A program made the position numbers and the translations under genes. From Legionella nagasakiensis (GTDB taxonomy: Bacteria; Pseudomonadota; Gammaproteobacteria; Legionellales; Legionellaceae), in contig NZ_CAAAID010000005.1 of the NCBI RefSeq assembly GCF_900639915.1, forward strand, positions 62,001 through 126,000: a stretch of DNA of 64,000 bases, read 5' to 3'. The notes beneath the pieces were generated by a model that worked only from the letters and a program-made list of their open reading frames with translations, did not search any database and was not told the origin of the DNA. This document shows positions 55,962-64,000 of this stretch, piece after piece (positions within the stretch are counted from its first letter, which is position 1; the number at the start of each line of letters is the position of its first letter).

Positions 55962-57702
55962 ACGGCGCATCATCCCAACCACATTGCCTTCTTTATCCGT
56001 TGCTCATCCCATTTTGCAGCGCATTTATGCGGCAAGAGGCGTGCTGAACGATTCGCAGTTGGATAAACGATTGCAGAGGTTATTGCCCTTTCATACATTG
56101 ATGGACATTGAAAAAGCAACACGGCGTTTGGAGCAAGCGCTTCATGCTCAACAGAAAATATTAATTGTGGGAGATTTTGATGCCGATGGCGCAACATCCA
56201 GTGCATTAGCCGTCACGGCGTTGCGCGCCATGGGAGCAAGGCATGTTGAATTTTTAGTTCCAAATCGATTTGAATATGGTTATGGGTTAACGCCAGCCAT
56301 TATTGATGTTGCAAAAAAATGGCAGCCGAAGCTCATTATTACGGTTGATAATGGCATTGCTAGTATAGAAGGTGTTGCGGCGGCTAATGAAGCGGGTATT
56401 GATGTATTGATTACAGACCATCATTTACCAGCAGAAATATTACCTGCCGCGTGCGCAATTGTTAATCCCAATCAGGCAGGCGATCATTTTCCGAGTAAAT
56501 CGATTGCTGGGGTTGGTGTGATTTTTTATGTGATGCTCGCTTTACGCCGCCGGTTAAGCGATAACGGTTGGTTTAAATCAAACGATCTGACCGAACCGAA
56601 TATGGCACAATTTCTTGATTTAGTTGCCTTAGGAACCATTGCAGATGTTGTAGCACTTGATCAGAATAATCGGATTTTAGTTGAGCAAGGTATTTCCCGC
56701 ATTCGTCAGGGCGTATGCCGTCCTGGCATCAAAGCATTGATTGAGATTTCAGGCCGACGTTGTGAAACAATCGGTGAAGGTGATTTGGGGTATGCTATTG
56801 CACCACGATTAAATGCCGCAGGCAGGCTTGATGATATGTCTTTAGGCATCAATTGTTTGCTATGTGATACGATGGAGCAAGCACGTGTTTTTGCTCGTCA
56901 TTTGGATGAATTAAACATCGAGCGGCGTAAAATTGAATTGGAAATGAAAGAACAGGCAACCCTTGCTTTGAATAAACTGGCCTTTCAAGTTGATGAAAAA
57001 GCGATGCAATTACCGGTGGTTTTGTGTTTGTATGACGAATCTTGGCACCAAGGTGTTATTGGTGTTTTGGCGGGTCGCTTAAAAGAGCGTTACCATCGTC
57101 CAGTCATTGCCTTTGCCAAGGTCAGTGATGATGAACTTAAAGGATCGGCACGTTCTGTATCAGGGTTAAACATTCGAGATATCCTTGCGGCGGTGGATAA
57201 AAATAGTCCTGGAATGATTGATAAATTTGGCGGCCATGCGATGGCTGCTGGAGTCAGCTTGCATCCACAGGTTTTCTTGTCCTTTCAACAAGCGCTTACT
57301 GCTGAGGTCAGTAAACATATGGATGTGTCACAATGTCAAAATGAGATTTGGAGTGATGGGCCATTGATGGCTACGGATCTCAATAGGGAAGTGGCAACTC
57401 TCCTCAAATTAGCAGGTCCGTGGGGACAACAATTTCCTGAACCAATTTTTGATAATGTTTTTGAAATTCTAGAACAACGTCTTGTCGGAGAACGGCATTT
57501 GAAATTAACATTAATGCATGAACAAAAAAGCGAACCTGTGGATGCCATCGCTTTTAATATTGATCTAAAAGCATGGCCAAATCATCGTGCTCGCTATATT
57601 CATGCTGCTTATAAGTTAGATCTTAATGATTATGGCGGTAGAACTCGAGTGCAATTAATTGTGCTTGCAATGCAAACGTATGCCTCATTAAATAGGGAGT
57701 AA
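55951..57702 (+). CDS. recJ: Single-stranded-DNA exonuclease RecJ
   Basis: 5'-3' exonuclease on single-stranded DNA in recombination and mismatch repair. DHH-family motifs: GDFDADGATS (Asp75, 77, 79), TVDNGIAS, TDHHLPAE, then DHHA1 motif GGHAMAAGVSL. Starting at the ATG of MQIKRRIIPTTLPSL gives 583 residues (E. coli 577); the open frame upstream only overlaps the previous gene. It ends 8 nt before zwf. Confidence 0.96.
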   Translation: MQIKRRIIPTTLPSLSVAHPILQRIYAARGVLNDSQLDKRLQRLLPFHTLMDIEKATRRLEQALHAQQKILIVGDFDADGATSSALAVTALRAMGARHVEFLVPNRFEYGYGLTPAIIDVAKKWQPKLIITVDNGIASIEGVAAANEAGIDVLITDHHLPAEILPAACAIVNPNQAGDHFPSKSIAGVGVIFYVMLALRRRLSDNGWFKSNDLTEPNMAQFLDLVALGTIADVVALDQNNRILVEQGISRIRQGVCRPGIKALIEISGRRCETIGEGDLGYAIAPRLNAAGRLDDMSLGINCLLCDTMEQARVFARHLDELNIERRKIELEMKEQATLALNKLAFQVDEKAMQLPVVLCLYDESWHQGVIGVLAGRLKERYHRPVIAFAKVSDDELKGSARSVSGLNIRDILAAVDKNSPGMIDKFGGHAMAAGVSLHPQVFLSFQQALTAEVSKHMDVSQCQNEIWSDGPLMATDLNREVATLLKLAGPWGQQFPEPIFDNVFEILEQRLVGERHLKLTLMHEQKSEPVDAIAFNIDLKAWPNHRARYIHAAYKLDLNDYGGRTRVQLIVLAMQTYASLNRE

Positions 57703-57710
57703 TAAACATT

Positions 57711-59183
57711 ATGTTCGCAACAACACCGAATGATAAAACTTGCGATCTGATATTATTTGGTGCGAAAGGCGATCTGACTTGTCGCAAATTATTACCCGCA
57801 CTTTATCAATTGGAAAAAGCAGGATTACTTCCGAATGTGACCCGCATCATTGGTATTGCAAGAGATGACATAGAGGAGGCTGCTTATTGCCAATTTGTTG
57901 AAATTCATTTGCATAAATTTTTAAAAGAGAAGATGGATGTTGATGTGTGGAATCGATTGCAGAAAAAACTGCATTATCTGCAAATGGATTTAACCAATGC
58001 ATCCGATTATGCCAAGCTAAAGACGGTGACTCAGCCGGATACAAAAGTCGTCATCAGTTATTTTGCAACGCCTCCTTCTTTATTTGGATCAATAAGCCAA
58101 GGGTTGGCCGAGGTGGGGCTTACTCAAGAGCCCGCTAGAGTCGTTCTTGAAAAGCCGATAGGTCAGGATTTGTTGTCATCCAAACGCATTAATGATGAAG
58201 TGGCTCGGTATTTTAAAGAAAGCCAGATTTATCGAATTGATCATTATCTTGGTAAGGAAACGGTACTTAATTTACTTGCGTTGCGTTTTGCCAATGCCAT
58301 TTTTGCCTCTAATTGGGACAGGACCATGATTGATCATGTGCAGATTTCTGTTGCTGAGGAAGTTGGTGTTGAAGGTCGCTGGTCTTATTACGATGAAGCA
58401 GGCCAAATGCGTGATATGGTACAAAATCATTTGTTGCAAATTTTATCATTAATTGCCATGGAACCCCCCGCTAATTTGGATGCAGACAGTATTCGCGATG
58501 AGAAACTGAAGGTTTTAAAAGCATTGCGTCCGATTGATATGGGAAATGTCGGTGAGAAAACCGTTCGTGGGCAATATACGCAAGGCTTTATCGGTGGGCA
58601 AGCGGTTCCGGGTTATCTTGAGGAACCAGGCGCACGACCAAACAGCCAAACGGAAACGTTTGTGGCCATTAAAATTGATATTGATAATTGGCGTTGGGCT
58701 GGTGTTCCTTTTTATTTGCGCACTGGTAAACGAATGCCGAAAAAATCAAGCGAAGTGGTGATTTGTTTTAGGCCGCAATTGCATAATATTTTTCATCAGA
58801 CCTACCGACAATTGCCACCTAACCGATTGATCATTCGTTTACAGCCTGATGAAGGGGTAGAAGTTGAGATCATGAACAAAATTCCCGGCTTGGGTGAAAC
58901 AATGCGTTTACAACAAACCAAACTGGATTTAAGTTTTGATAAAACCTTTAAGTCTCAACGGATTGCAGATGCGTATGAACGTTTATTGCTAGAGGCTTTA
59001 TTAGGCAATCAGTATTTATTTGTTCGCCGTGATGAGGTAGAGCAAGCTTGGAAATGGGTTGACGGTATTATTGATGCATGGCGCAATCATCATGAGCCTC
59101 CACGAGCTTATCAAGCTGGTACGTGGGGGCCTATCGCCGCTATTTCTTTGTTGGCGCGCGATGGTCGTAACTGGGACGAATAA
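57711..59183 (+). CDS. zwf: Glucose-6-phosphate 1-dehydrogenase
   Basis: Oxidises glucose-6-phosphate to 6-phosphogluconolactone, the entry to the Entner-Doudoroff route. The dinucleotide loop is LFGAKGDLTCRKLLPALYQL, and the substrate/catalytic signature is RIDHYLGKETVLNL. Later EQETFVAIKIDIDNWRW-type segment and FYLRTGKRMPKK are conserved. 490 residues, normal. First of five ED genes packed without gaps; recJ lies 8 nt upstream, so transcription may come through from alaC. Confidence 0.97.
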   Translation: MFATTPNDKTCDLILFGAKGDLTCRKLLPALYQLEKAGLLPNVTRIIGIARDDIEEAAYCQFVEIHLHKFLKEKMDVDVWNRLQKKLHYLQMDLTNASDYAKLKTVTQPDTKVVISYFATPPSLFGSISQGLAEVGLTQEPARVVLEKPIGQDLLSSKRINDEVARYFKESQIYRIDHYLGKETVLNLLALRFANAIFASNWDRTMIDHVQISVAEEVGVEGRWSYYDEAGQMRDMVQNHLLQILSLIAMEPPANLDADSIRDEKLKVLKALRPIDMGNVGEKTVRGQYTQGFIGGQAVPGYLEEPGARPNSQTETFVAIKIDIDNWRWAGVPFYLRTGKRMPKKSSEVVICFRPQLHNIFHQTYRQLPPNRLIIRLQPDEGVEVEIMNKIPGLGETMRLQQTKLDLSFDKTFKSQRIADAYERLLLEALLGNQYLFVRRDEVEQAWKWVDGIIDAWRNHHEPPRAYQAGTWGPIAAISLLARDGRNWDE

Positions 59184-59184
59184 A

Positions 59185-59859
59185 ATGCGATTACATTCAT
59201 TTGATCATGTTCAGACATTAAATCAATATTTTTCAGAGCAATTGGCCATGATTTTGACCCAAGCCATTGCGCAACGTGGTCATGCCTATCTAGTAGTCTC
59301 TGGAGGACGTACCCCTGTTGCTTTATTTGATTTACTGGCTCAAACGCCAATTAATTGGGCACAAGTGACGATCACTTTGGCAGATGAGCGACAGTTGCCA
59401 CCAACGGCACAAGACAGTAATGAACGAATGGTCAGAACGCATTTATTACAAGGATTTGCATCGCAGGCAACGTTTATTGGTTTATGCCAGAACAATGACG
59501 AAGCGGCTATCAACGCAGCGATAGCTGCTTTACCAACCTTTGATGCGGTTATTCTAGGCATGGGTGAAGATGGTCATACGGCTTCGTTATTTCCCTGTAG
59601 TCCCGAAATTCATCTTGGCTTGGCTGATGATACAAAACAGGCCATTGTTAATATTACTCCAGTTTCAGCACCTTATCAGCGAATATCATTAACCAGAAAA
59701 CGATTATTAAATAGTCGGACTGTATTTTTACATTTGGTTGGCGAGAAAAAATTAATGGTTTTTAATCGCGCCATGGCCGAGCAGGATTTTTTCGCGATGC
59801 CAATTCGTGCTTTCTTGCATGATCCACAGGTGGATATTCAGGTGATGTATGCACCGTAG
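59185..59859 (+). CDS. pgl: 6-phosphogluconolactonase
   Basis: Hydrolyses 6-phosphogluconolactone to 6-phosphogluconate. DevB/SOL type: VVSGGRTPVALFDLL, TLADERQLPPTAQDSNERMV and ILGMGEDGHTASLFP. The ATG 1 nt after the zwf stop (MRLHSFDHVQTLN) gives 224 residues; longer frames lie within zwf. Next to zwf as expected; followed after 66 nt by edd. Confidence 0.95.
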   Translation: MRLHSFDHVQTLNQYFSEQLAMILTQAIAQRGHAYLVVSGGRTPVALFDLLAQTPINWAQVTITLADERQLPPTAQDSNERMVRTHLLQGFASQATFIGLCQNNDEAAINAAIAALPTFDAVILGMGEDGHTASLFPCSPEIHLGLADDTKQAIVNITPVSAPYQRISLTRKRLLNSRTVFLHLVGEKKLMVFNRAMAEQDFFAMPIRAFLHDPQVDIQVMYAP

Positions 59860-59925
59860 TTTAAGTCTTCCTAACTCCCGGACCTGTTTGCGGAAACTAG
59901 TCGTGGCAACGAGGTAGTCGTCATT

Positions 59926-61755
59926 ATGAACCAAGTAATAAAAGAGGTGACAGAACGAATCATTGAGCGTAGTGCATACAGCCGAAGCATCTACCTTGAA
60001 CGTTTGGAAAAGGCCTGTTTATCGAAGCCACATCGTACAGTTTTGCACTGTGGTAATTTAGCGCACGGTTTTGCCGCTTGTAGTCAAAAAGACAAGGCAG
60101 CGCTACGTGGCGAAAGTAGAGCCAATATTGCAATTGTATCCGCCTACAACGACATGCTATCGGCTCACCAGCCTTATCAAGATTATCCAGAACAATTGAA
60201 GCAATCCATAGAAGATGCTGGAGGCATCGCACAATTTGCTGGTGGAGTACCTGCAATGTGTGATGGCATCACTCAAGGCCAAGCTGGCATGGAATTAAGT
60301 TTGATGAGTCGTGATGTTATTGCCATGTCTGCTGCAATCGCATTATCCCATAATATGTTTGATGGTGGGTTAATGCTGGGAATATGCGATAAAATTGTCC
60401 CAGGACTATTGATAGCAGCGCTTTCTTTTGGTCATTTACCGTTTATTTTTGTACCAGCGGGACCTATGCCATCCGGCATTTCAAATTTAGAAAAAGCACG
60501 CATTCGCCAGTTATATGCACAAAGGAAAGTTGATAAAAAAGCACTTCTTGATGCCGAAGCTGCTTCTTATCATACATCTGGCACGTGTACTTTTTATGGT
60601 ACTGCTAATTCAAACCAGCTGCTGATGGAAATGATGGGCTTGCAGTTGCCTGGGTCGTCTTTCATAAATCCAAATACTGCTTTACGCCATGAGTTAACAA
60701 AGGCAGCTGCACAGCAGATCATCCAACTGACTCATCTTGGTGACCATTATCTTCCAATTGGTAAGCTCGTTGATGCTAAAACGCTAGTAAATGGCATGGT
60801 TGGATTATTAGCTACTGGAGGTTCAACCAATCATACGATGCACTTGGTTGCTATTGCACGTGCTGCTGGTTTTATCATTAATTGGGATGATTTTTCCGAT
60901 TTGTCGGTGGCTATTCCATTAGTTACGCGCATTTATCCTAATGGTCAAGCTGATATTAATCATTTTCAACGTGCGGGGGGGATGGCTTATTTAATTCGCA
61001 CCTTGTTGGAAGCGAATTTATTACATGAACAAGTGAATACCATTGCAGGATTTGGTTTACACCATTATCTGAAACAACCTGTGTTGCAGGAAGATACCTT
61101 GCTTTGGGTGGATGGTCCTCAAGTTTCTGGCGACAGGGATGTTCTAAGACCCGTTTCTGCGCCATTTAAAAAGCACGGAGGGTTATGCGTACTGAAAGGT
61201 AATTTGGGACGAGCTGTCATCAAAACATCTTCCTTGCGAGATGATTTAGAAAAAATACAGGCGCCTGCTGTGGTATTTTCCAGCCAGCATGATTTGGAAG
61301 CGGCGTTTAGAACAGGCGCGTTGGATAAAGACTGCGTGGTGGTGGTTCGTTTTCAGGGACCTAAAGCCTGTGGTATGCCAGAATTGCATAAACTAACACC
61401 AATGCTTGCTGTCTTGCAGGAACGTGGTTTTCGCGTGGGACTTATAACGGATGGGCGAATGTCTGGGGCTTCAGGCAAAATACCCGCTGCCATTCATGTT
61501 ACCCCAGAAGCGGTTGAGGATGGTTTGATAGCTTATGTACAAACGGGTGATGTTATTTTAATGGATTGGACACGAGGTATTTTGCAATGGCTTATTTCTG
61601 AGCAGGAATTGACGCAGCGTAAGGCAGTCAGACCGGATTTGTCAGATTATTATCATGGGATGGGACGCGAATTGTTCGGTCATATGCGCCAACAATTAAG
61701 TGGGGCAGAGCAGGGGGCGTGCAGTTTATTTGCTGAGAAACAATATTATGAATAG
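59926..61755 (+). CDS. edd: Phosphogluconate dehydratase
   Basis: Iron-sulfur dehydratase that converts 6-phosphogluconate to KDPG, the first dedicated ED step. Conserved segments are [68 protein letters not shown] and the C-terminal [25 protein letters not shown]. 609 residues (E. coli 603). GAGG lies upstream of the ATG. The end overlaps glk by 8 nt. Confidence 0.97.
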   Translation: MNQVIKEVTERIIERSAYSRSIYLERLEKACLSKPHRTVLHCGNLAHGFAACSQKDKAALRGESRANIAIVSAYNDMLSAHQPYQDYPEQLKQSIEDAGGIAQFAGGVPAMCDGITQGQAGMELSLMSRDVIAMSAAIALSHNMFDGGLMLGICDKIVPGLLIAALSFGHLPFIFVPAGPMPSGISNLEKARIRQLYAQRKVDKKALLDAEAASYHTSGTCTFYGTANSNQLLMEMMGLQLPGSSFINPNTALRHELTKAAAQQIIQLTHLGDHYLPIGKLVDAKTLVNGMVGLLATGGSTNHTMHLVAIARAAGFIINWDDFSDLSVAIPLVTRIYPNGQADINHFQRAGGMAYLIRTLLEANLLHEQVNTIAGFGLHHYLKQPVLQEDTLLWVDGPQVSGDRDVLRPVSAPFKKHGGLCVLKGNLGRAVIKTSSLRDDLEKIQAPAVVFSSQHDLEAAFRTGALDKDCVVVVRFQGPKACGMPELHKLTPMLAVLQERGFRVGLITDGRMSGASGKIPAAIHVTPEAVEDGLIAYVQTGDVILMDWTRGILQWLISEQELTQRKAVRPDLSDYYHGMGRELFGHMRQQLSGAEQGACSLFAEKQYYE

Positions 61756-62743
61756 ACAGCCAGACGATGCAATTGCCATTGTTGCAGATATTGGTGGGAC
61801 AAATGCTCGTTTTGCTTGTGTTAATACGCGTCGTTTTATCATTAAGAACGTCGTGACCTATCGTTGTGCTGATTTTGTAAATTTTGCCGAAGCTTTTCTC
61901 ACTTATCAGCAACAGCAAGGTTTAATGACAGTAAAACAGGCGGCAATTGCCGTGGCTTGCCCTGTGCATGATGATTGGATTCGTATGACCAATCTAGATT
62001 GGCAATTTTCGATTAACGAGATGAAGCGGCATCTTGGTTTGCATCATCTGATGATTATGAATGATTTTGCTGCCGTGGCCATGAGTTTGATGCAACTGCC
62101 GCCTGAAGAAAAGATTCAGATAGGAGAAGGCGGGATTAAAAATAAAAAGCCTGTCGTGTTTTTAGGGCCTGGTACTGGCTTAGGTCTTGCTTATCTTATC
62201 CCTCATGAAGATCGTTATTTGCCTTTTCCAAGTGAAGGTGGCCATATGGGGTGGAAAGCTCAGACAGAGCAAGAATGGTTTATTCATCGATTCTTAACAC
62301 GTCAGCATGGCCATGTTTCTGTAGAGCGTGTTTTGTCAGGGGCAGGGCTAGAAAGTCTCTATTTAGCACTTGCTGATTATAAGAAACAAGTCGCAGAACC
62401 ACGATCTGCTTCTGACATTACAGCTTTGGCATTGACGGGTGAATCATCATTGGCAGTTGATGCCGTAAACCAATTTTTTGCAAGTCTTGGAAGTTTTGCG
62501 GGTGATCTAGCTTTAAATCTCAATGCGTTTGGCGGCGTTTATATTGCTGGTGGTATTGTGCCGAAATTATTGCCTTTGCTTCTGCAAAGCAAGTTCCGTG
62601 CTCGATTTGAAGAAAAAGGGCGGTTTCATTTATTTAACCGTCAAATTGCAACGTATGTGATTACTACAGAGCAACCAGGTTTATTGGGCGCAGCAGTATA
62701 TCTAAAACAAAATGGAATGGAAAAAGTGCATGATGTCTTATAA
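61748..62743 (+). CDS. glk: Glucokinase
   Basis: Phosphorylates glucose to supply zwf. Bacterial Glk family (not ROK): ADIGGTNARFA phosphate loop, IMNDFAAVAMSL with the catalytic Asp, FLGPGTGLGLAYL, SEGGHMGWKAQTEQE and VLSGAGLESLY. The ATG inside the end of edd gives 331 residues; an earlier in-frame ATG lies deeper in edd. It overlaps eda by 14 nt. Its place in the cluster shows free glucose is a substrate of this pathway. Confidence 0.95.
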   Translation: MNRQPDDAIAIVADIGGTNARFACVNTRRFIIKNVVTYRCADFVNFAEAFLTYQQQQGLMTVKQAAIAVACPVHDDWIRMTNLDWQFSINEMKRHLGLHHLMIMNDFAAVAMSLMQLPPEEKIQIGEGGIKNKKPVVFLGPGTGLGLAYLIPHEDRYLPFPSEGGHMGWKAQTEQEWFIHRFLTRQHGHVSVERVLSGAGLESLYLALADYKKQVAEPRSASDITALALTGESSLAVDAVNQFFASLGSFAGDLALNLNAFGGVYIAGGIVPKLLPLLLQSKFRARFEEKGRFHLFNRQIATYVITTEQPGLLGAAVYLKQNGMEKVHDVL

Positions 62744-63386
62744 TTGGCAACAATTACCTGAGGCTTTATTTGATGATAGTCCATTGATTCCTGTGATAGT
62801 GATTCATGAGTTGGAACACGCCATACCCATGGCAAAAGCAATACTTGCTGCAGGTATTCGTATCTTGGAAGTGACTTTACGAACACCGGTTGCTTTGCAG
62901 GCAATCCATCTATTACATCAGGAAGTCCCTGAGGCAATGATTGGCGCAGGTACGATTCTTAATCATCACCAATTACAGCAAGCGATTAAAGCCGGTGCCG
63001 GCTTTGCCATTAGTCCAGGATTTACCCCCACTTTATTGCAAGCAGGCCAAGAATCCGGTATTCCTTTTATTCCAGGAGTGAGTAGTGTTTCTGAAATAAT
63101 GATGGGTATGGAATATGGTTATAAACATTTTAAGTTTTTCCCGGCTGAGGCAGTTGGGGGTACAAAAGCTCTGAAATCGATTGCTGGTCCTTTACCAGAT
63201 GTGCGCTTCTGTGCTACTGGAGGTATTCACGCACAAAATTTTCTAGATTATTTGGCTTTGCCGAATGTTGCGTGTGTGGGTGGGTCTTGGGTCATTCCAA
63301 ATGAAGCAGTCATCAAAAAAGATTGGCAGCAGATAACGGATTTATGTTTAGCAGCGATAAAAAGCGTTTTTGAATATAAGTCCTAA
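62730..63386 (+). CDS. eda: KDPG aldolase
   Basis: Cleaves KDPG to pyruvate and glyceraldehyde-3-phosphate, the last ED step. Conserved: IPVIVIHELEHAIPMAKAILAAGIRILEVTLRT with the catalytic Glu, MIGAGTILN, FAISPGFTP, and FKFFPAEAVGG with the Schiff-base Lys, then RFCATGGIHAQN. About 218 residues. ATGs at 62730 and 62733 are equally good. In L. pneumophila a sugar transporter (ywtG) follows eda; here an unrelated gene on the other strand comes next. Confidence 0.96.
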   Translation: MMSYNWQQLPEALFDDSPLIPVIVIHELEHAIPMAKAILAAGIRILEVTLRTPVALQAIHLLHQEVPEAMIGAGTILNHHQLQQAIKAGAGFAISPGFTPTLLQAGQESGIPFIPGVSSVSEIMMGMEYGYKHFKFFPAEAVGGTKALKSIAGPLPDVRFCATGGIHAQNFLDYLALPNVACVGGSWVIPNEAVIKKDWQQITDLCLAAIKSVFEYKS

Positions 63387-63438
63387 GACTAACCTCAGCT
63401 TGATTTAATCCTCTTTTCTTTAGATAAGTGCACAGAAC

Positions 63439-64000
63439 CTAGGAGAGTTGGTGGGCAGGGGTGTCGCTAGGTTCGGATTCTTCGGGTTTGCCTGTTGGTA
63501 CTGGAGGATGTGCCAAACGATCTTTCAGAGAAGACTGAGGGGGTTGAACTTGACTTGGCATAACAAATGACTCTCCTTTTTTAATTTCTGCTCCTTCTGG
63601 GCCTGGATAATAAAGTTTTCCATCTCTAGCAACGGCTATAACTTGACCGTCTTTTTTTAATTGAACACCATCTAATTTCTGATTTTGAGCTTGCTCCAGA
63701 AAAAAATCGATGGCACTCTGTAACGAAGAAAATTTAAACGTTGCAGATTTTTGACCATCTTTAGCTTCTTGGATTCTAGGCGGTTCATGACCTGAAGAAT
63801 ATTTGCCGCTGGAGAGGAATTTTTTATTATAATTTTTGATTATATCATCAAAATGCTCTGCTTTCGCTTTGGCCTCAACGTGAGCAATTGGTAACGGATA
63901 GGATGTGGCAGCAGAAGTGTGTCTAAAAGCAGGTACATGTTCTGCCCCTTTTTGAGGAGACACAGCAGGAGCACGAACTGTAGCAGGGGGTCTTTTAGTA
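63439..64000 (-). CDS. Effector-like protein, 5' end cut by window edge
   Basis: Partial: the frame is open through the last base of the window, and the first in-window start (GTG at 63963) is not convincing, so at least 187 residues are seen of a longer protein. The visible part is Pro/Ala-rich, then a compact domain (about SSLQSAIDFFLEQAQNQ..GVQLKKDGQVIAVARDGKLYYPG). In my recollection similar 'FxSLxxAixFF...GxVIAxxxGxGKLYH' domains recur in Legionella Dot/Icm substrates. The tail is KPEESEPSDTPAHQLS, a Glu-block with Ser/Thr, as in such substrates. Inference only; the full gene is needed. Confidence 0.6.
   Translation of the reverse strand, partial: TKRPPATVRAPAVSPQKGAEHVPAFRHTSAATSYPLPIAHVEAKAKAEHFDDIIKNYNKKFLSSGKYSSGHEPPRIQEAKDGQKSATFKFSSLQSAIDFFLEQAQNQKLDGVQLKKDGQVIAVARDGKLYYPGPEGAEIKKGESFVMPSQVQPPQSSLKDRLAHPPVPTGKPEESEPSDTPAHQLS

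Noticed and set aside
1..64000. CRISPR array, transposase, integrase or prophage genes
   Set aside because: No regularly spaced repeats and no recognisable recombinase; mobile traces are limited to palindromic non-coding repeats.

Overview
The window is a low-G+C gammaproteobacterial chromosome segment that looks like Legionella or a close relative. The reasons are: a contiguous Entner-Doudoroff cluster zwf-pgl-edd-glk-eda; a fused TrpE-TrpG anthranilate synthase; a sensor kinase built like LqsS/LqsT; and several orphan proteins with Glu/Ser/Pro-rich C-terminal tails of the kind used by Dot/Icm (type IVB) substrates. The species cannot be fixed from sequence alone. I saw no tRNA, rRNA, CRISPR array, transposase or prophage gene.

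Layout. 0-5 kb: a BepA-like periplasmic metalloprotease facing a complete riboflavin operon (ribD-ribE-ribBA-ribH). 5-9.5 kb: an accessory block of four orphan genes, including a helical tandem-repeat protein and a small protein with a Thr-Cys-His arrangement like CNF1/BLF1/CheD deamidases; these are candidate secreted effectors. 9.6-17.4 kb: YqhA-like membrane protein, an MFS transporter, a GH65 disaccharide phosphorylase plus beta-phosphoglucomutase module bracketed by two copies of a ~125-bp palindromic repeat, an EamA transporter and an orphan histidine kinase. 17.5-19.5 kb: a heme-oxygenase-fold protein that seems to start at ATT, cytochrome c5 and an L,D-transpeptidase lipoprotein. 19.5-26.4 kb: gatCAB, trpEG and a ClC antiporter. 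26.4-31.2 kb: an ABC sugar/glycerol-phosphate importer (ugpAEC-like, no binding protein), DUF1189 and an alpha/beta hydrolase. 31.3-34.5 kb: fadE and another effector-like orphan.

34.7-43.8 kb: minDE (no minC beside them), guaB-guaA-tadA, glnD-map and a Spy-like periplasmic protein. 43.9-47.2 kb: the translation cluster rpsB-tsf-pyrH-frr. 47.2-53.7 kb: arginine succinyltransferase pathway genes (M20 peptidase-astA-astD-astB-spermidine-synthase-like) and a Mth938-like protein. 53.9-63.4 kb: a long co-directional run alaC, ApgM-like, recJ, zwf, pgl, edd, glk, eda. The right edge cuts a further effector-like gene.

How it fits together. Central metabolism dominates: glucose enters through Glk, G6PDH, lactonase, Edd and Eda; disaccharide phosphorolysis (GH65 plus PgmB) would supply glucose-6-phosphate to the same route; AstA/D/B carry arginine towards glutamate and succinate. 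Accessory genes sit between housekeeping operons, next to palindromic repeats. Many operon joints overlap by 1 to 16 nt, suggesting translational coupling. Several starts were moved to internal codons with better ribosome-binding sites; three non-ATG starts stand out (TTG for minD and tadA, ATT for the heme-oxygenase-fold gene).
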